Below, in pieces: positions 61,612 to 64,000 of a stretch of 64,000 nucleotides of DNA. The notes beneath the pieces are model-generated. The model was given only the letters and a program-made list of their open reading frames with translations. It was not told the origin of the DNA and made no database searches. Position numbers and translations under genes: made by a program. Where the stretch lies: positions 36,599-100,598 of the forward strand of contig NZ_JAZQRL010000091.1 in the NCBI RefSeq assembly GCF_045629565.1, given 5' to 3'. Position 1 is the stretch's first letter. Each line of letters begins with the position of its first letter. The DNA comes from Arcticibacter sp045629565. Its GTDB lineage: Bacteria > Bacteroidota > Bacteroidia > Sphingobacteriales > Sphingobacteriaceae.

Positions 61612-64000
61612 ATGAAAAAAATAGTTGGTTTATTGATCACTCTGGCAAGTTTTACAGTGTCAGCACAGCAGTCGAATTTTGAAAACGTTTATCCTTTCAT
61701 CGAAAATGTAGAGGTATTTGAAATCAACCAGACTGAAGGCCACACGGTTTGTATCCCTATAAAATCGGTTGAAGAAGCATTAAATCTTCAGAAATGGAAG
61801 TCAGAAAATGTGCTTTCGTTGAATGGAAGCTGGAAATTCCATTTTGCTAATACTCCGGAAGGTACACCCAGGAACTTTTTTACATCAAATTTTAATGATC
61901 AGAAATGGTCTGAAATTAAAGTTCCTTCCAACTGGGAAATGCAAGGCTTTGGAGATGCTTTTTTCCGAAATGTTGCCCATCCGTTCCGCTCCAATCCGCC
62001 TTTTGTCCCTCGCGAATACAACCCGACTGGCTCGTATCGAAAAACATTTAACCTACCTGCAAATTGGAAAAGCAAACGCATTTTATTACGCATGGAGAAA
62101 ACCGCTTCGGCATCGTTCGTCTGGATCAACGGACAGGAAGTTGGCTATAATGAAGGAGCGCACGAGCCTGCTGAATATGATGTTACCAGATTCCTTAAAC
62201 CAGGAAAAAATACCATTGCCGTCAACGTAATTAAATATTCAGATGGAGTGTATCTTGAAAGTCAGGACTATTGGCGCCTGGCAGGTATTTTCGATGATGT
62301 CTGGCTGTATGCAAAATCGGATGTACATATCTTCGACTGGCATGCCACTACCGATCTGGACAATAATTATCAGAACGCAAAACTGAATCTGCAGATTACG
62401 GTAAATAACCAATCGAAAACTGACAAGAAGAATTACAAGGTTCGAGCTTCGCTATTTAATTCAGACAATGTGTTGGTTAAGAATTTTACCTCTGATGCAG
62501 TTCAAATAACTGCTGATAATAAGCAAATTTTTAATATTTCATCAGATGTAGTTGACCCTAAAAAGTGGACTGCTGAAACGCCCAATCTTTACCGGTTAAC
62601 GTTGGAATTAATCAACAGCGAGGGTAAAACCGAAGAGATAGTTGCCGGTCGCATTGGCTTTAAAGAGACTGAAATTCGTCATCAGGTTTTCTATCTGAAT
62701 GGAAAAGCCATCAAACTTAACGGCATCAATACGCACATGCAGCACCCCGATTTAGGACACACGATGGACGAAGCGACCATCCGGAAAGACTTTGAGATAC
62801 TGAAGCAATTCAATATCAATTGTATACGCATATCACACTATCCACCTGTAAGACGCTATTTAGAATTGGCAGACGAATATGGGTTTTACATCATCGATGA
62901 AACCGGAAATGAGGCACATGCTACTGAATATTTGAGCGATAAGGCCGAGTGGGAACCCATGTACCGTGAGCGGGTGCGCAAGATGGTGTTGAACGACCGA
63001 AATCATCCATCCATTCTGTTTTGGAGTGCTGGGAACGAAAGTGGCGAAGGAAAGAATATTTGTGCCGTAATTGATGAAGGACGGAAATTTGATACTACCA
63101 GATATTGGATGTATGGAGGAAATGCTTTTTCGCATTCTTGCGAAGAAATCATCGGCCCACGATACCCATCACCTTTTGATCTTAAAAATCAGGTAGGGAT
63201 GGTTCCTGAGAGTGTTGATCCGAGACCATCATTCATGGACGAATACCTTTCGGTGGCTGGAAATGCCGGTGGCGGACTTGACGAATATTGGGATGTGATT
63301 TACCAGTATCCACGCATTATGGGCGGGGCAATCTGGGATTTCGTGAGTCCGGGATTGCGCGAGACAGTTCGCAAATTGACAGATACTTCGCCAAATAAGG
63401 TCGCCACTCACATCATGGGACGCGCCAAGCTGGTTGCCGGACACGATGGAAAAGGTATTGATCTGAATGGTCACGATCAGTGGGTGGAAGTTTTTCAGGA
63501 TAGAAAAATTGAAATCTCCGGTAATGAACTAACCGTTTCCTTCTGGATCTTTCCACGCGACTTAATGAAAATGGGCGGAACACTACTCACCAAAGGAAAC
63601 AATCAATTTGGTTTGCAGCAGATTGGTGCAGATTCGCTCGATTTCTATATCTACACTTCAAAAAAGACAGTTGCACGTGGTGAATTACCCAAAGATTGGA
63701 CACGAAACTGGCATCATGTCGCAGGTATTTATAACGGGAAGTCAATATCACTATTTATCGACAACAAAAAGGTGGCTGAAAACCCTGTCACCGGGAACAT
63801 TACTAACTTCCCTTTTCCTCTTAACGTGGGCAAGAACGCCGAGACACATGGCCAGCATACCTCGGTGTATTTGTGCGATGCTATTATCGATCAGGTGGGT
63901 ATTTTCACAAAAGCGATTGAAATCAATGACTTATTTGCAGCGAAACCTGACTTAAAAGACCGTGCAGCTTTGTGGCTCGATTTTGAACAGGAGCAAAACA
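61612..64000 (+). CDS. GH2 beta-galactosidase-like enzyme with LamG domain, 3' end outside window
   Basis: The frame from ATG 61612 is open to the window edge (796 codons). Signal peptide ~1-19 (FTVSAQ). Sugar-binding domain ~55-235 (GSWKFHFANTPEGTP, IFDDVWLYA), Ig-like ~235-355, barrel ~360-600 with INTHMQHPDLGHTMDEATIR. Acid/base Glu476 in SAGNESGEG and nucleophile Glu544 in MDEYLSVAGNAGGG, then GGAIWDFVSPGL. After ~residue 620 comes a LamG/concanavalin-like domain (VSFWIFPRDL, NWHHVAGIYNGKSISLFIDNK) where the common LacZ would go on with its small domain. It might bind or position the glycan. Probably another glycan-use locus continuing to the right. Confidence 0.92.
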   Translation, partial: MKKIVGLLITLASFTVSAQQSNFENVYPFIENVEVFEINQTEGHTVCIPIKSVEEALNLQKWKSENVLSLNGSWKFHFANTPEGTPRNFFTSNFNDQKWSEIKVPSNWEMQGFGDAFFRNVAHPFRSNPPFVPREYNPTGSYRKTFNLPANWKSKRILLRMEKTASASFVWINGQEVGYNEGAHEPAEYDVTRFLKPGKNTIAVNVIKYSDGVYLESQDYWRLAGIFDDVWLYAKSDVHIFDWHATTDLDNNYQNAKLNLQITVNNQSKTDKKNYKVRASLFNSDNVLVKNFTSDAVQITADNKQIFNISSDVVDPKKWTAETPNLYRLTLELINSEGKTEEIVAGRIGFKETEIRHQVFYLNGKAIKLNGINTHMQHPDLGHTMDEATIRKDFEILKQFNINCIRISHYPPVRRYLELADEYGFYIIDETGNEAHATEYLSDKAEWEPMYRERVRKMVLNDRNHPSILFWSAGNESGEGKNICAVIDEGRKFDTTRYWMYGGNAFSHSCEEIIGPRYPSPFDLKNQVGMVPESVDPRPSFMDEYLSVAGNAGGGLDEYWDVIYQYPRIMGGAIWDFVSPGLRETVRKLTDTSPNKVATHIMGRAKLVAGHDGKGIDLNGHDQWVEVFQDRKIEISGNELTVSFWIFPRDLMKMGGTLLTKGNNQFGLQQIGADSLDFYIYTSKKTVARGELPKDWTRNWHHVAGIYNGKSISLFIDNKKVAENPVTGNITNFPFPLNVGKNAETHGQHTSVYLCDAIIDQVGIFTKAIEINDLFAAKPDLKDRAALWLDFEQEQN

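Noticed and set aside
61823..62230. Plus-strand frame of 135 codons
   Set aside because: Alternative frame inside the GH2-LamG gene, whose own frame is open to the window end.
1..64000. CRISPR array, tRNA/rRNA, prophage, complete insertion sequence
   Set aside because: No regularly spaced repeats, no tRNA- or rRNA-like sequence, no integrase or transposase found on reading both strands.

Overview
The window looks like chromosomal DNA of a Bacteroidota bacterium, most likely Sphingobacteriaceae (Pedobacter/Mucilaginibacter-like). This is inferred from four polysaccharide-utilisation-type gene sets with SusC/SusD pairs, a hybrid two-component (HTCS) regulator, gene starts without strong Shine-Dalgarno sequences, and moderate G+C. 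No rRNA, tRNA, CRISPR array, prophage or intact insertion sequence was seen.

Layout. (1) 2-5453, plus strand: the 3' end of a PUL, with a truncated SusC, a SusD and a surface lipoprotein of the DUF4957/DUF5123 beta-helix type often found in pectin loci. A terminator follows. (2) 5586-22565: a mixed accessory/housekeeping stretch. It holds a dinB-dnaE2 mutagenesis cassette, an MFS exporter with a CGNR-type regulator, small stress and detoxification genes, and a stress island (Hsp20, a response regulator fused to a CRP-like protein, a universal stress protein and a coiled-coil protein) with two FNR/CRP-like palindromes. An aspartate-dehydrogenase-like gene, an atypical D-2-hydroxyacid dehydrogenase homologue, a cupin, a DHFR-like protein, a DEAD-box helicase and DoxX complete it. 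(3) 22689-41219: a DeoR/GlpR-type repressor divergent from a tightly packed ten-gene operon. The operon order is SusC, SusD, DUF1735 plus tachylectin-like propeller lipoprotein, two tandem GH89 alpha-N-acetylglucosaminidases, MurQ, GH20 hexosaminidase, a ceramidase-like protein with an inserted propeller, a FucP/NagP-type permease and a BadF-type amino-sugar kinase. (4) 41316-57194: an HTCS divergent from a six-gene PUL (SusC, SusD, DUF3823, a putative alpha/alpha-barrel hydrolase, an unknown secreted protein, GH2). (5) 57195-61296: a decayed SDR gene, small single genes, and a TetR module with two matching operators. (6) 61612-64000: a GH2-LamG enzyme that runs off the right edge.

The operon in (3) is the most interesting part. 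Read as one pathway, glycan is bound and imported by SusCD and the propeller lipoprotein. Alpha- and beta-linked N-acetylhexosamines are removed in the periplasm by GH89/GH20. The freed amino sugars are imported by the permease and phosphorylated by the BadF-type kinase, and MurQ converts any MurNAc-6-phosphate to GlcNAc-6-phosphate and D-lactate. The presence of MurQ suggests that a muramic-acid-containing or D-lactyl-ether sugar is one substrate. That target is inferred from gene content and has not been shown. The operator array of seven TGCG cores before susC fits control by the adjacent DeoR-type protein.
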